From the NCBI GenBank assembly GCA_946406115.1, contig OX291543.1, positions 2,916,501 through 2,980,500 of the forward strand: a stretch of DNA of 64,000 bases, in the 5' to 3' direction. Origin of the DNA: Apoda limacodes. Taxonomy: Eukaryota; Arthropoda; Insecta; Lepidoptera; Limacodidae. A model generated the notes under the pieces. That model was given only the letters and a program-made list of their open reading frames with translations. It did no database searches and was not told where the DNA came from. The translations under genes were made by a program, and so were the position numbers. The first letter of the stretch is position 1, and each line of letters opens with the position of its first letter. Below, piece after piece: positions 12,104-27,100 of this stretch.

Positions 12104-15100
12104 ATAAATTATAAATAAATTTCGTCAAAGTAACCGACTCGTGGCTTTTATTTTATCTTTAACTAATTAAGCTTTGACAGACAGGGTTAATGTTAATGTT
12201 AATGACAACAAATAACATTAAATTTCAAAAGCCCTGATTTTTAAAACAAAAGGCAGCTTTAATAATAACACTAAAGAAAATAACAAATTTAAATAAATGG
12301 AAAACACTTCCAAATTCAACAATAGAGAAATCGACCTGCTGGCTGACTCTTGACGGCACCGCCAATTCCAATTGTGTTTTAATCTTAAATTGTCTCGTTT
12401 AAAAGCAAACTCTTTCAAATATTTCCATTGCAATTACAATTTGATAATCAAAAGGTAATTATTACATTACTATTTGACTTTTCGGCTTTAAAAAAATGTT
12501 ATAATGTGAATTATTTGATGCCTAAATTACAGCGAAATTTAAATTTAGCGTTGACAGCTACCCCACAGAATAGGCCAGTTATATCACTATCGAATTTACC
12601 TACCTATAATTTACCTAATCATTCGTTTTATCTACAAGGTATTGTTTGTTGGAATTCTACTCTTTCCGCTTTATCTTATATAACAAGAAAAATGGCGATA
12701 TCATTTGTATTAATCACTATATGCAGTTATGAAGTAATAATACGAATACTACGTAAAATGATTCAATATCTTATGACATGTCACTAACTGCTTATAAGGA
12801 TTTTTTTAATGTTGCAAGCTTTGATTTATGTGGATTACAAATAAATGTTTAAAAAAAATTAGAGAAAAATCACAGTTCATGTCCTTTAAGGTATGGCTGT
12901 ATATTTCATATTAATGTATTAATATACTTTTGTTGCATGTATTAGAGTCGTTGTCTCCAACCCCTTGGTTAATAACGATAGCAAATACTGAAGTCTAGCT
13001 AGTGTCGTTTTTGTAGTTTTGGATCACCGCATCTTTGAGATCTTCAGTTCAGCGAAATTTCGGTAATAATTAAGTAGTTAACAGATACTTAAGCATAAGC
13101 TACTTATGCTACATTTTAATAAGCTCACAGTTTCTCATATAAAAATTAGACATTTTGCAAAATTGCAGCGCAGAAAACCTTCAGAATAACAGATAAAGTA
13201 GAAACACATTGCTTTTTTTATTTTGCAAAAGAAAGCAGACCGGTAAATCTATAATTTCGGATCTCATAATGCGCTTCGAGAACTAGTTGAAAAAATATTT
13301 AATTATCAATCTGTTAATTAAACTGTGATTTGATTAGTGTTTACTCCTCAGTATGTGAGACCTCAGCAACGAGTTGAAAAATACACAGTCGTCAATCCGT
13401 TCTATTCTGAGATTCAAAGCGAAGGTATACGAGGATCACAACCAATGAGAACAGCGCCGACAAATGAAGACGTAGAATTTCGAAAACCTATGGACATTAC
13501 TGACAAAGAATCCGATGGTAAGATAGAATAACTTACACTAAAACTTCTAACTAAAATGTAAAATCTGCTACTTAAATACTTCGCAAATAAAGATTTAAGA
13601 TATGATAAATATAACTTTACTCAATAAAAAGGCTTTTTTTAAGGAGAATTACTTAAATAATAATAATCTAAATAATATCTATATGTGTATTTTTGTGTAA
13701 GCATGTTTATATGCCTAATACATATTTAATGTAGATATATCATTTATTTAAATATTATAAAATATATGTCGCTGTGAATTTGTAATATGCGTAAACTTAG
13801 ACTAGGAAACTTGTAAGCTTACGGAAAGTTGTCAAACGGCTTTTCGAATTACATCTTTCCTGATAGATTTCTATTAAAATTCTAAGAGGAGATCATTTTT
13901 CCGAGTTTAAATATCGATGTTTCAGAAAACTTTCAAGTACGTACGTTTTTAGACGACGCCAGTAAATTTGTGACCGTAGGGTGACGGCGGGGTAGTGAGG
14001 GAGCGTATGCCAATGCTGGATATTCTCACATGGGGTGATCCGTCCGGATCGCTGTTGCAATTTAAAAGTGTTTGCAAACAATAAGCACTGCTAAACCCGT
14101 TTTACTTGTATCAAGAGGTGTTTTGTGTTGAGTTCGTAAACGTCGTCACATACTTATAAGGTATACTATCGCGGTGAAATAGATCACCAATTTGATACTG
14201 GTGAGTCTTTGAATGAAAACATCGTAAGGAAAGAGCAGTTTTGTGAAGTGGTGGATAAATAAAAACTTGTATGAATATTTTCACAAATTCACTAGCGGCG
14301 TGTAGGAAGTTTGTAAGTTTTCTAAAATATTGATTTTAAAACTCGGAAATATGTCAAAAATTATCTCCACTTACAAGTTTACTAAAACAGGTCAGTCATT
14401 TTGTAAGTTTCCTTAAATCTATTAGGAAATATGTAATTCAAAAATCCGTTTGACAACTTTCCGTAAGCTTAAAAGTTTCCTAGGTTACTTATAAATTTAC
14501 GCATGTTTCAAATTTCCTGCGACATATGTATGTTATAATAGTGAAAGAGATAATCGCAAAGAATACCAACATTCATAATTAAAAAGACCTATAGGTCATT
14601 CTGTAACAATACGCAAATTCTTTTGAACTACTTGAGTAAATAGATGCGTTATAATTTAGGAATTCCGTATAATTATTAACAACAATAGATAGACATACTA
14701 CCATAGGCACAGTATAATATGCATAATAATATAATACACTAAACTAAACACCAGTGAAACATCAATTTAAAATATTAATGTGCAAATGTCTTAGGGGCCC
14801 TTTAGCAGCTAACTAGCGGCGCCATTAGATATGTAGAACATTCTAAAAACAGCTTATGACTAGTTTTATATTTCCAACATTTGGATTTTAGAAATTTATT
14901 TACTAGATATCTAATTGCCTCGCTATTTGGCTGCTATATGCCCCATATAACTACTGCCTTATATGGTGTTCTGAGATTTATGCAGCGCTTGTAGCTTAAT
15001 TACCTATGCTAATTGTGAATAGCGACACTGTTTATCACTGTTTCTTTTTATCACTGCCCTATGTTTTATATTGTAAACCGTAACCCACACGTAACATTTA

Positions 15101-18100
15101 TGTAATCGTTATGATAATAACTCTGATGTTAGTGAATAACTTAAATTCTTATGAGAAATAACATTACTTTTACCAAAAATATGATAACCATTACACGAGT
15201 TTCAGTTGAAGATTGTATCTGATAAATGAAAACCATTGTAGAACAAATGCGTAAGCAAGACAGGTAAAGAAATAAACTTATCCAGTAGCGTACGGTGTAG
15301 GCACAGCTTGTTTAGCAGAAAAGTGGTAACCGTGTGTCAATCATTAATAAAATTCTACATGTAAGACTGAATCAGCCGCATCATATTCGGGTATGGGCGT
15401 GGGATTTCTACGGCAACTACTTGTTTATAGTAAAAATGTTTGCTATAAATACAGTTCAGCTACAATAAGCTACAGCTACAGAACTACGTTCGTATACGTG
15501 GAATTCTGTTATAGTTTTTCCTGCGGCAACTTTTACATTTAATGGGATTAAAAATGTACCCTATGTCCTTCTTCATCTCTTCAACTATCTGTGCCAAATT
15601 TCAGCTCAACTGGATGCTCCGTTGCGACGCAAAGGCATTCAAAAAAACTTAATTTTATGTTTATCACATTAGTATGGATAATAAGCAACTGACAAAAGCC
15701 GTCGTGCAAGAGGTACTTAATAGGTTAAGTACGTATCAATAAGTTACATCAATAAGTCTATTTAAACCTATAATAAAATGTTTGCAGTTTGTTCCGATTG
15801 GTAGGACTACGTGGTCCAAGAAAACCGTAGTTTTTATAGTCCGAATCCATAATCGAACCAACAGGAAAAAAAAAATCTCGTGGTCCGATCCATCGGACAA
15901 AGCAGTCGGACTACGTGTCCACAGCGGACACTTTCAGTATACTAAAACATCTTTGGGACCAAAAGTAAAATTAAAATGATGGTTTGGCTCTTTGTTAATC
16001 TTAGGGAGTAATATATCTTAACGACTGAATTATTTACTGTATTTAACATTTGTTTAAAATGGTATCTTTTTGCAGGAAAGTGTTTTGATGATGAGAAGTT
16101 AAGAGAAGATAAGAAATCAAAAACCAAAATACCTACGCGAAAATTTAAGCAAGCAGCTGTTAAAATAAGTCAGACCAAAAAAGAAACTCGAGATAAAGAG
16201 AAACTTCCAAAATCTGAGGTACCATTTTAAAATTACTTAAGTATATGTTTATTCTAGATAAAAAATGTATATCGCTTTCAAATTCATACTATTAAACAAT
16301 ACTGAACAAATTTTATTAATAAATGTTATTAAATGTGTTATTCAGGTAACAAGTCAAATACCACGACGATCTTCAATACCCAGGTTAAAAAAAAGTAGGA
16401 AAGGGAAAAATCCTATACCTACTACAGAAATCGAAAACGATACAAAGATATCTAAAGAAAAACATTTGCTAGCAGATCCAGAATTAAAATCAAACATTAA
16501 CAAACATGACGCAAACATGACAAGCTCATTATCACCAGAAACTTCGGTTGAAGCTGAACCTAATTATAACAGTAATGAATACAATACAGAAGAAATTCAA
16601 CTAGATGAAGAGTTCGATAAAATATATGAAGAAATTGTTGACAACCAAAATATAGACAAAATTACAAATGACATTATGTTGGAGAGTAAAATAGAAGACC
16701 CTAAAACAGTTGAAAACAGTTTTGAAGAGATAATACATGCATACGATGAAGAAAAAGTTCAGCCTGCCAATAGAGATAAGACAAAATATTCTAAGATACC
16801 ATTACTGAAGCGAAAAAGTGACCATGAAATAAAAGTTCCAAACTTTGTAGATAGAAGATCTTCACTCAAAGATAACAACTTGATTGAAGATAAAATTGAA
16901 GGTAATAAAAAAGGAAAAGAACAATATGAAAAATCTACAATGTTACCATTGCCTAATCGAAAAAGCGAACATGACATCAAAAATCCAGAGCATGTACGTA
17001 TTAGCAACGTAGTACCTAACGATTCAACTGATAAAATTAATGGTAAAAGAAACAAAAAATATAATAGGCAATCTCCTGTATCTCTCAAAAGTTCAGATGA
17101 AACTGGAGATAGGAGTAACGATGCCGAAAGGCCAGAAAATTATGCAGATGCAAACAAACCACCACTCCCTTACGAAAAAACACTTGAATTTGAGAGTCAA
17201 AGTTCAAAACTCAACGACACACAAAACAAAGCACAGGTTAATTCAAACCAACTAAATAACTCTGAAACTGGTGAAAATTCAGGTTTACAACAAATGGACA
17301 TGTCAACGAAAAATCTGCATTTACAAGATCAATCTCCCAAAACAAATGAAGAATTACAAACTATAGTTGTATCTATGGAGCTTAAAGAAGCTAGTGAGCT
17401 CCACGCAAACAGTATCGCATCGGAGATTCAGAATGGGAACATTGATAGGCTGGTGAACGAAAATCCAACTGATACAAAGCCTAAAAAAAACGAAATTCAT
17501 ACACCACCTTATGATTGCACACAAGATGTAGTCTTAGAAAAACTCAATAATAAAAATGAAGCAAAGCCTAAACCAGATATTCAACCTACAGATTCTATGA
17601 CTTGTTTAAATATTCAGACCAATGAACCCATCCCAACTTCCCCCACTTTAGAAGAACTTATCAAATCGAAAAAGGAAAAATATGAACCTGTAGATAACAT
17701 TACACTACGTAAAAGTAAAGATACTCCTTTTGAAGTTCAAGAGCTCAATCAAGATGAATCGACAATTGCTATCACCAAATCTAAAAGTGAAATAGCAGAC
17801 ACATCAGATAATGTAACTACAACTAACTTAGAATCTACATATCGAATTGATGAACCAAAAGAAACAAACAACTATTCATTGTTAAACTCTGATGTATTCA
17901 ACGACCCGGAAAATAAAACAAATCAAATACAAGAAAATGAATTACTGAAAGGTATTGGCATAAAGTGTGCAGAAAAAGATCATAGTAAACTTTTATTGGA
18001 AGAAATTAATTCCATTGAGTCAAAAGAACCTAAAGACAAAAATAACAATAATAATTATGCCAAAATTGAACAAACTGACAATATTAGACATAAAATGCCA

Positions 18101-21100
18101 CATTTGGAGCCAAGTAACCATAGAAAAGAGATATCTGAAAATGAAGAGCAAACAAATTCTGAAGATGAAACTCCAATACTGAAAGGAAAAGTAAGTAGAA
18201 TAATAAAGAAAATACATTCTGTTGAGGCAACTGAAAGTGATTCACCACGAAATAAATATAGTAACGAGTGGAGTAACAATAATAACACTTCAAACAGAGA
18301 ACCGTTCCGAAAAAGCGTTTTAACGAGTAATCACAGCGTTTCGAAAAAAGATCGTTTAAAAGATGACACGCCTAAACTAGAAGAAAACAATCAGACTGAT
18401 GATAATGATGAGTTTCCTTTGATCAGAGGTAAAGTGAGCAGACTGATAAATAGACTATATTCCAATGAGAAACCTCTGTCAGAATCTACTAAACAAGAAA
18501 TAGTTGATGAAATGCCTAAGAAAAAATCTGTTATGTCCAAAATAGCTATGTTTGAGGTGATTATAACTATTTTTCGATTTGATCTTCAATCGTTACAAAT
18601 TTGGAAAAAATAATACATTTCCTGTATCCACTAAAACTTTAGGTAGTCTTTGGCTTAGATAATGATTCGGTCATAATATGAATTCCTTGCAGAACTTTAA
18701 TAAAGAGATAAACAAACTGTCTTGAAACTACAGAGTACCTAAATTGGCACCGGCTTGAGCACCCATTTATGCAGTTCAAATGATGATGAGCGAGATGTGA
18801 CAAACAGACTTACACTTTTTTTTTTAATTTATGCCATAAAACCGTTTAAAACATAAAAAAAAGTTTTTCATCGTTTTGATACAAAAGTTGCTAAACTCAA
18901 TGTTTACTAAAACATTTATCTGATCATATTAATTTTATCAGTTGGAAAAAATAAATTAACAAATCTTGTTTTATTACTATTAGTCTCCACGTTGTTTTTT
19001 TGCTTATTTTCTTAGTATAGTGGATATTTCATAAATAGGAAATTAGGACTTTCATATCAGAGCTATACATACACATATTGAGAACATAATCTTGCATAAA
19101 CAGACCGTTAGGAACAACTGCTTCAAAATATTTTACACTTTCAGATAATTCCTGCAATATCACATTCAAGTAGTAAACCTAAGATAGTTAGCGAAATTTT
19201 AAAGGAACCGTTATTAACTAATATAGTTGACAAAGACGAAAGCGGTGCTCCTTCAAATAATACAGATCTCGAAATTGTAACCCCAGTTAAAGAAATTGAA
19301 GAATATGTCGTACTGCCAGAAGACTTTAAAAAAGATGCCGTTTTATATGAAAAGATTGGTATTAATGATAGCATTATTCAAAACGACTCCAATTATGTAG
19401 AAAAAGTAATAATAGAGGAAAACAAAAGCTTAAATTATATGAACAAAGCTGAGCCGGAAGACCTTGAAAAGGCAGGTCAAGATACAAATATAATATATAA
19501 AAATAAGTTCAATGAAAAGCAAGATGACTCTGTATTCGACAGTGAAAATGAAAACCCGAAGGCTAAAAATGTGACTAATAATAGAATTCCTAAGAAACTT
19601 AGAAGGTTCAAAAATAATAGGCAATCGGAAGATTTAAATTTAAAGAGGGCTAAATCTCTTGCAGAATTGGATTTAGGGGATGCAGTCAGAGGTAAAGTCC
19701 GTGCTATGGTTGTTAGAATGAATTCAACGGATCTATTAGAAGCTGAGAAAAAAGAAATATTAAGTATAAAAGAGAGACCTAGAAAACGATCTGTTTCAGA
19801 AAAAATAGCTCTTTTTGAGGTATGTAACTTTTAATAAAAGTATTGATCTATAACTACTTATTATACACATATAAAAGGGCAGTGTCAGTTTTGTTTGTTA
19901 GAAGAAAATTTGAAAATTCCTAAAACTTATTTCGATTTTTTTTTAATTTAGAACTATGTCGCAGGAATAAGAGAAAATTTGTGATTTGCAAAAAATCTTT
20001 GACCAATCCCAGGCAATGTAAAATTGTAAAATATTTTATTTTTTTACCTCAACCTTAGGGTTAGGGTGTTAGCACCATAGCACCAAATCATAACATGTCG
20101 ACCGCGTTATTAAAAAAAAACTTCGGACTTGCGAGTCGGACTGGAAAACTAAGGGTTTAGTTGTTAGTGTTAAGTATTTTATTTTTATTTTAACTTTATA
20201 CCTCCACGCATTTCTAAGCATCGTTAACGTCAAAAAGCGTCATTACAGACAGACAGACAGATAGGTCCTATAAGGGTTCCTTTTTTCTTTTTGAGGTACG
20301 GAATCCTTATAAAGGCAATTTAAAGGACATTCACTATATCTCTCTCTAGACTAAGAATTAAGACTAACCGGAAAGGAATTTTCTCCTGACTAATGTAATG
20401 CCGAATCATTTTAATCTCGGTGACTTAAAAGTTTCAATTTAGTCAAGAAGAAGACAAATATAGTAATTTGGACGCCTGTAAAATATGCAAATTATAAAAA
20501 TAAACCATTCACGTTCCATAATAATAAGTTCGGACCAAATCCCGAACAACAAAAAATGCACCTCAAGTTAATTTTAAATTTTTACGTTTATGATCATTTT
20601 AGATAATGGTCGTGCAGTTTCACTGCCCTCAAATTGTCTAAATATTCCCTACACACCTACACTAACCATTTTGATTTCACCACTGTCTAAAATCGCCATC
20701 GCGCGGTTTAAACCTATAAATTACTGGATTCCACGCGTTTGAAAGGTTTTATCCATCTTCCTTATTGAAATTTTTATCGCTTTTCTTTATTTTAATAGCT
20801 TAGCGTACATGCCCTGGATAATATTGACGCTCAGTGGAGAGAACTTTCAGTTCGTGAAGTTGTGTTTTTCAGAGCCGTGGAGTAAATGATCTGCGATGTC
20901 TGAATTATTTGTTTGTCGGTTTTTGACTGCAGCTATGTGACCTTTAACCCTTTTGGCTATAGTCCGTTTCGTTTGGCCTACGTACCTACTTCCACAGCTG
21001 CAGTCTACCTTGTACACGGCTGGTGTTTGATAGAAAATAGTATCCTTTGGTATCCGTACGTGTTCAGCGATTTTTGAATGCGGTGTGTGCATAGTTGTTA

Positions 21101-24100
21101 TTGAGTACTTACCGGTTGATACTTTAGGTAAGGCATAAAGGCTGCCTGTCTATTCACCTCGGATTTTTTATTCCTTTGTGGACGTCGCGTCTGTCACTTG
21201 TATCCCTTTCTTCTTATAGTACTTTCTGGACGTACTTTAACTCGTTTTCTAAGTGTTCAGGGTCACATAAATTGTAAGCACGATTAGTTAGAAACGTCAC
21301 AACAGATGTCAGGTGACGTGGTAGGTGATGTGAGGTAATATGCAAATAACTATCAGTATGTATAGGTTTTCTATATACAGAGAGTGTGTTCTTGCGTTGA
21401 TCTGGATGATGTAAATTAGTAGGCAGACTATGAGTGTAAATAACTTTTAATTTTTTGCCTTTACATATATAAATTGCTAATAAAACAATAACACCTGTTA
21501 ATCGTGTTGAGTTGTTGAATACATTGTCTTCGTGGCAGCTTTGCTGCTCCCTCTCTCCTTGCTTGACCAATTACAGCAGTTTAAGATGACGTGATGGTGA
21601 GCGCCCATTGGTTGTGTATCTATTACGTGATATCTCATAAATTTAGCAGTTACGGTTGAAATTTAACTTGGCTTTGTATTAGTATGAGTTACATAGTAAC
21701 AGAGTGCCAATAAGCCATTTATACCTATGTAAAGGTAAATGGTTTTTTTTCTGCGAATGTTAAACAATTATCAATATGAGAAATTTTTACAAAATTAGAG
21801 CATTGCGTCAGTAGGAATGTGGCCTTTCTTTATCTTTTATTTCTATCTAAGCATGCGTGATATGATGTTAGCAGTTTCTGAAATTACCTACCTATGTACT
21901 CCTAATCTAGATTTTTATGTTTGCCCCACCCTATAAATGTTGCCCATTAATTGGTTACATTTGTTAATTCTTGCCTAGACCCTGGTCTGGGTCATATCAC
22001 GTTTTTGGGACGGAATGTCATCGGCACAGACCATATAATATCGGTGAGACCTGGATGTTAGGAGCATACGTTCGTAATATCACTGACTACTCCTTTAGGG
22101 ATGAATACCTTCATGGTTCATAGTATATTATTTATTATTACAGAAAAAGTTATCAGCAGTAAACATAGAACCAATTCTACTTAAAAACTCGAAGCAGAAT
22201 AAATATTACGATTGGAAAAAAAATATTAACAAAAATTGGACAGAAGATGACTACAACATGAGGATAAGTGAATTGAAAAATGCTACAGTTAAGTGTGGAA
22301 GAGCCACAGACATGATCTATGTTACATTGAGAAATGGAGTCGAAATGCCAGTGATAGCTCTTGGTACTGCCCTTGTAAGTATCACATAGTTAGGTACGAG
22401 TAGGTACCCGTCCGCCATGATTTTGACATTCTTATTAATAAAATCTAGAAACTAAGTCATTTTAAAAAATAAACAATACTTTTGACTGCATATAGACATA
22501 TGAAAGATTTATCTACCTATTTGCTACATGTAGCCACGACTTTGTTCTTACTCTAGGCATGCATGCAGCAGCTTTATACGCTATCTCTACACATGAAAAG
22601 GTATTGGGTGTGACACAATTACCTACAGTTTTTGTTTAATAACGACTTCGACCCCTATTTCAACTACCATTACCGAAAGTTTCCAGCATGGAGATAGCGT
22701 ATAGAGCTGTGATATCCACAGTTATGGCCTAGTTACACATTGCAAGCAATAAACAATATATCTATAATCTTTAATGCGAGCTGCTGACCTAATACCTAGT
22801 AGATAGCTGCTGCCACTATATACCTACTCGCATGGCAGTAGCTCGACACGCCCCGATCACACAATGAGAGTAGCTCGCTAGTCACAACATAACACAGACA
22901 AGTAGCTACTGTTGGTATTTAATTTACATAAACCGTATTCCAGTTGGATCCTCGATTGATTCGTCACATTATCGAGGCCGCCATAGACCTGGGATACCGC
23001 GCCATAGACACGGCTTTCATCTACGGCAATGAGAAGGAAGTCGGCGAAGCAATCCGAGCAAAGATAGAAGACGGCACTGTTACACGGTCAGTACGGTTTT
23101 ATTTAACTACTTTTAGGTACTAGTATTCCCCGCGTGATATATGTGAACGGAAAGTAGGTCATAGTCCATAAGACCTAATACCTATAATATATACCTAAAA
23201 TCAACAAATCAAAACCCTATGCATGTATTTTTTAAGGTTTTATTCTTTCTTTGTCGTAAAAATACGGCAATTATAAATTATTAATAAATAAAAATAATGA
23301 ATATTCGATATTATTAATTATTCTTATGGTATAAGCGCCATACATATGGTATAACACATAAGCGCCCAAGTACGCTTTGCCAGATTAAGTTTTAAGAGCG
23401 GTTGCCCAAGCCATCGCTCGTATCCAGGACATACTTGTGCACGCAAAAAAGCCTTTTTTTATAGTTGAAACGTGACGTAGGTATAACGCATTTTACTTCT
23501 GTACATTCCAGTGAGGAGTTGTTTATCACCTCTAAGCTGTGGAACACCTTCCACCGTCCCGACCTGGTGGAACAGGCGTGCCGCGGCTCGCTCGACGCCA
23601 TGGGTCTCTCCTACTTCGATCTCTACTTAATACACACCCCCATATCCTTCAAGGTAACTCATAGCAATATCGCCTGCTCCGTAGTTCGCTCGGTAGAAAC
23701 GACTGTGCGCCGAACCAAGGGGCGCAGGTTCGATCCTCGCACACCACAAATATTCATGTGATAAAAATGTGTGTTTGTCTTGAGTCTGGGAATATGTTTT
23801 CTGTCTAGAGATATTTAGCATTTAAACAAAAAAAATATACAGACTTAAGTATTTCTATCAGTTGTCTCGTAGGTACCTACCCGTAGTACAACCAGAATAT
23901 GTGTATAATTATTTTTATTGTAATATAGCCAGTAAAACTTCTCTTTGAGAGTGTTTTCAGAGTTAGGCGCGTTTCATCCCACGCGGGTCGCTCCGCATGC
24001 ACGGAATTAATCTCAGGTAGCCGCCCGCGTCTTGCGCACTAAATGTATAAAAAAGGCGACACGAATGCGAGAAAAAACTTGCGAGCGTGATGAAATAAGC

Positions 24101-27100
24101 ATATCTCTGGAAGCGCTCTAACAACGCATAATTAAGGCTAATATATAACGTGTTTTTCCTTAGTCGAATTTTGTCACCACTACTGAGAGCCAGGCCTTAT
24201 CTTAGAGAAAGGAGCCTTAGGCCATAGTCCACCGCTCTAGCTCTAGCCCAATGCAAATTGTCAGTCGTCGAATGTAAGGGCATGGCCACCCGCAAGACCA
24301 GTTTTCAAGCCTCTGACTTAGTTTAACGAATGCTATCGCATTACAACACAGCCAGAACCGGCAGCTTAACGTGCTCCTTCAGACGCACCAAATAACACAT
24401 AAAAATGTGTCACCACTACTCATCAGAAATATACATAAGTATACACCATAAAATAAAGGTTTCTCTTTTCAGGAAGGTGGCGAAATATTCCCAAGGATAG
24501 CGAATGTGCTTCAGTACTCGGAGTACGACTACATGGACGCGTGGTTCGCCATGGAAGGTCTCGTGGTCAAAGGTCTGGTGAGAAGCATCGGCGTGAGCAA
24601 CTTCAACTCCCTGCAGCTGACCAGGGTACTGGAACGGGCCAAGGTTAAGCCCGTTGTTAATCAGGTGATGAAAAATTTTTAAAAGTAGCTCACCTACATT
24701 TAACCGAGCATGAAATTTTATTTTTTCATGCACCCCAATGTGACTGATTTCGTTGGATATGTTATTTTTCAAGCTTTTTCCCGCGGTTTCACCCGCCTTA
24801 AATTCGGTTATCGGTATAGGATTGCAACGGCACCTTCTCAATTATAGAATAAAACCGACTCACACTTGACGTTTTTAAGTAGCCTATGTCCTTTCTCGAG
24901 ACTCAAACTATCCCCATGCCAAACATCATCTTAATCAGGACAGCGGTTTAAGCGTAAAGAAGTAACAGACAGACAGACAGAGTTACTGTCGCATTTATAA
25001 TATTAGTTATATGGATTACTAGCTGTTGCCCGTGGTTTCACCCGCCCTAAATTCGGTTATCGGTGTAGGATATCAATTTAAATAGAGAAAATATTAATTG
25101 AATATTATAGAAAAAAAATTTACACACACTTGACGTTTTTAAGTAGCCTTTGTCCTTTCTTGAAAAACCGACTCACGCTTAACGTTATCAATTAGCATAC
25201 GTCCTTTCTCGGGACTCAAACTATCGCCATAGCTTAATTCATCTTAATTGGTACAGCGGTTTAAGCGTAAAAAGGTAACAGACAGACAGACTGAGACGGA
25301 TATTACTATGAAGAAGGAAAAGAAGCGCCACATTGAATATCATTTGACGGGTCAATTTGTAAATTCAAACCTTGCAGGGGCCACTCAAACGTACACAAAA
25401 ATATCATTTAAATCGTCCCTGCCGTTTAGGAGCAAATCAATGACACACGGACTGCAGTGCCACCTACCGGGTCCAATTGTGTTTTCAAACCATGCACGGA
25501 CCCACTGGAACGTACACAAAAATATCATTAAAATCATCCCTGCTGTTAAGAAGGTCTGTGACACACCGACTGCAACGCCACCTAACGGGTCCAATTGTGT
25601 TTTTAACCATCCAGGAACCCATTAAAATATTCAGTCAAAATTTCACCCACATCGTTCCAGCTGTTTAGCAGGAGTTAGATGACAAACACACGTAGAAAAA
25701 AGTTTGAATTTAGGAAAAAACTGACTCATACTTGACGTTTTCAAGTATCCTATGTCCTTTCCCCGGTACTCAGACTATCTCCATGCCAAATTTCATGTTA
25801 ATCCGTCCAGTGGTTTAAGAGCGTGAAGAGGTAACAGACAGACAGAGTTACTTTAGCATTTATAACATTAGTATCGATTCCTTCGATATAATACATTCCC
25901 TGTAAATCTGCTAAAAGCGGCCACTAGTAGCAGAATTGCGAATTGTAACTAAGACATATATAACGTTTTAAAGTAGCCTATTACTAGTTTTTATTTTTCA
26001 TAACATTAAACTCTTAAAATACACTTTATAAGAGGACATAAGAAATATGTTGCGGCGGCGCTAGTGGTCAGTGACTGGGGCCTTAACAAACAAATTTAAT
26101 ATTGATGAATTACTTAGTAATACTTACCTACCTTTGTATGTCATCATAAATTATGTGAACAATGTGAATTTAATCAATCAGCTTTTAGCAGTCCACTTTT
26201 GGACGTAAACCTTACCCAAAGAACGCCACTACACTCGTCCGCCTTCCTCCTCTAGCCACTTCCAGGTTTCCGATAGTTAAATATTACTGGGCCATGAGCT
26301 CGGCCCTACACTTACTACCTACTTTTTCTGCATTAAGGGTTCTTTTCACTTTCTTGACGAGCCATGTAGATACTGATGAAAATTGGCAAAAAAAAGGGAT
26401 ACCATAAATTTTTACCGGGCTCCTCATGTTAGTTGTCGTTGTATAGGGCTTAAAATTGCATTTTAGGTTTCTAAAAAAAATATCTTTTAAATGACTATTT
26501 TGCGTTTTATTGGTTTTGAAAGTTGGAAAATGTATGTTGCTTTCAAACCGCCAGATATAAGAATTTGAAAAAAATCACATTAGTTCCAATACTTCCAACG
26601 AAAACAGTTCGTAAGTTTTTGAGATATTTGCAAAATTATCATTCTACCTAACTTAGTGCGCACATGGCAGGTTTTTCCGATTATCCTACGACATATAGGT
26701 ACACACTATATAGCATATGTGTCTGGAATAGTGCACTTTTCAAATGGTGAAAGAATCTTTTATATAAGTGCAGTGATTCCGGAGATCAGGTGATCTCCAC
26801 ATATAAACAAAGGAAGCTATATCTAATTTCCAGGTTGAATCTCATCCATATCTAAGCCAGCAGAGACTGGATGAGTTCTGCTCCTCTCGTGATGTCAAGC
26901 TAACATGTTATGGTGTGTTGGGGTCTAAAGGCACGCCTGCGGAAATGAAGACCGACGTACCACCAGTTATAGATGACCCCTTGGTGCAAGTACTTGCTGC
27001 AGGAATGAGAATCAAACCATCACAACTACTTATCAGGCAAGTCATTTTTAACTTTCCGTACTTAAAATGTATGTAAATCACGGTCTTACATCCAGCGGCT

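Noticed and set aside
16759..18293. Minus-strand and alternative-frame open frames under exon 4
   Set aside because: Shadows of the 737-codon exon; hydrophobic runs result from complementing Asn/Lys codons.
23690..23745. tRNA gene in intron 8
   Set aside because: Same reason: the tail matches the SINE at 36229.
25248..25668. Open frames of 63-125 codons in intron 9
   Set aside because: They lie in tandem retroelement-tail units and translate repeated non-coding sequence.
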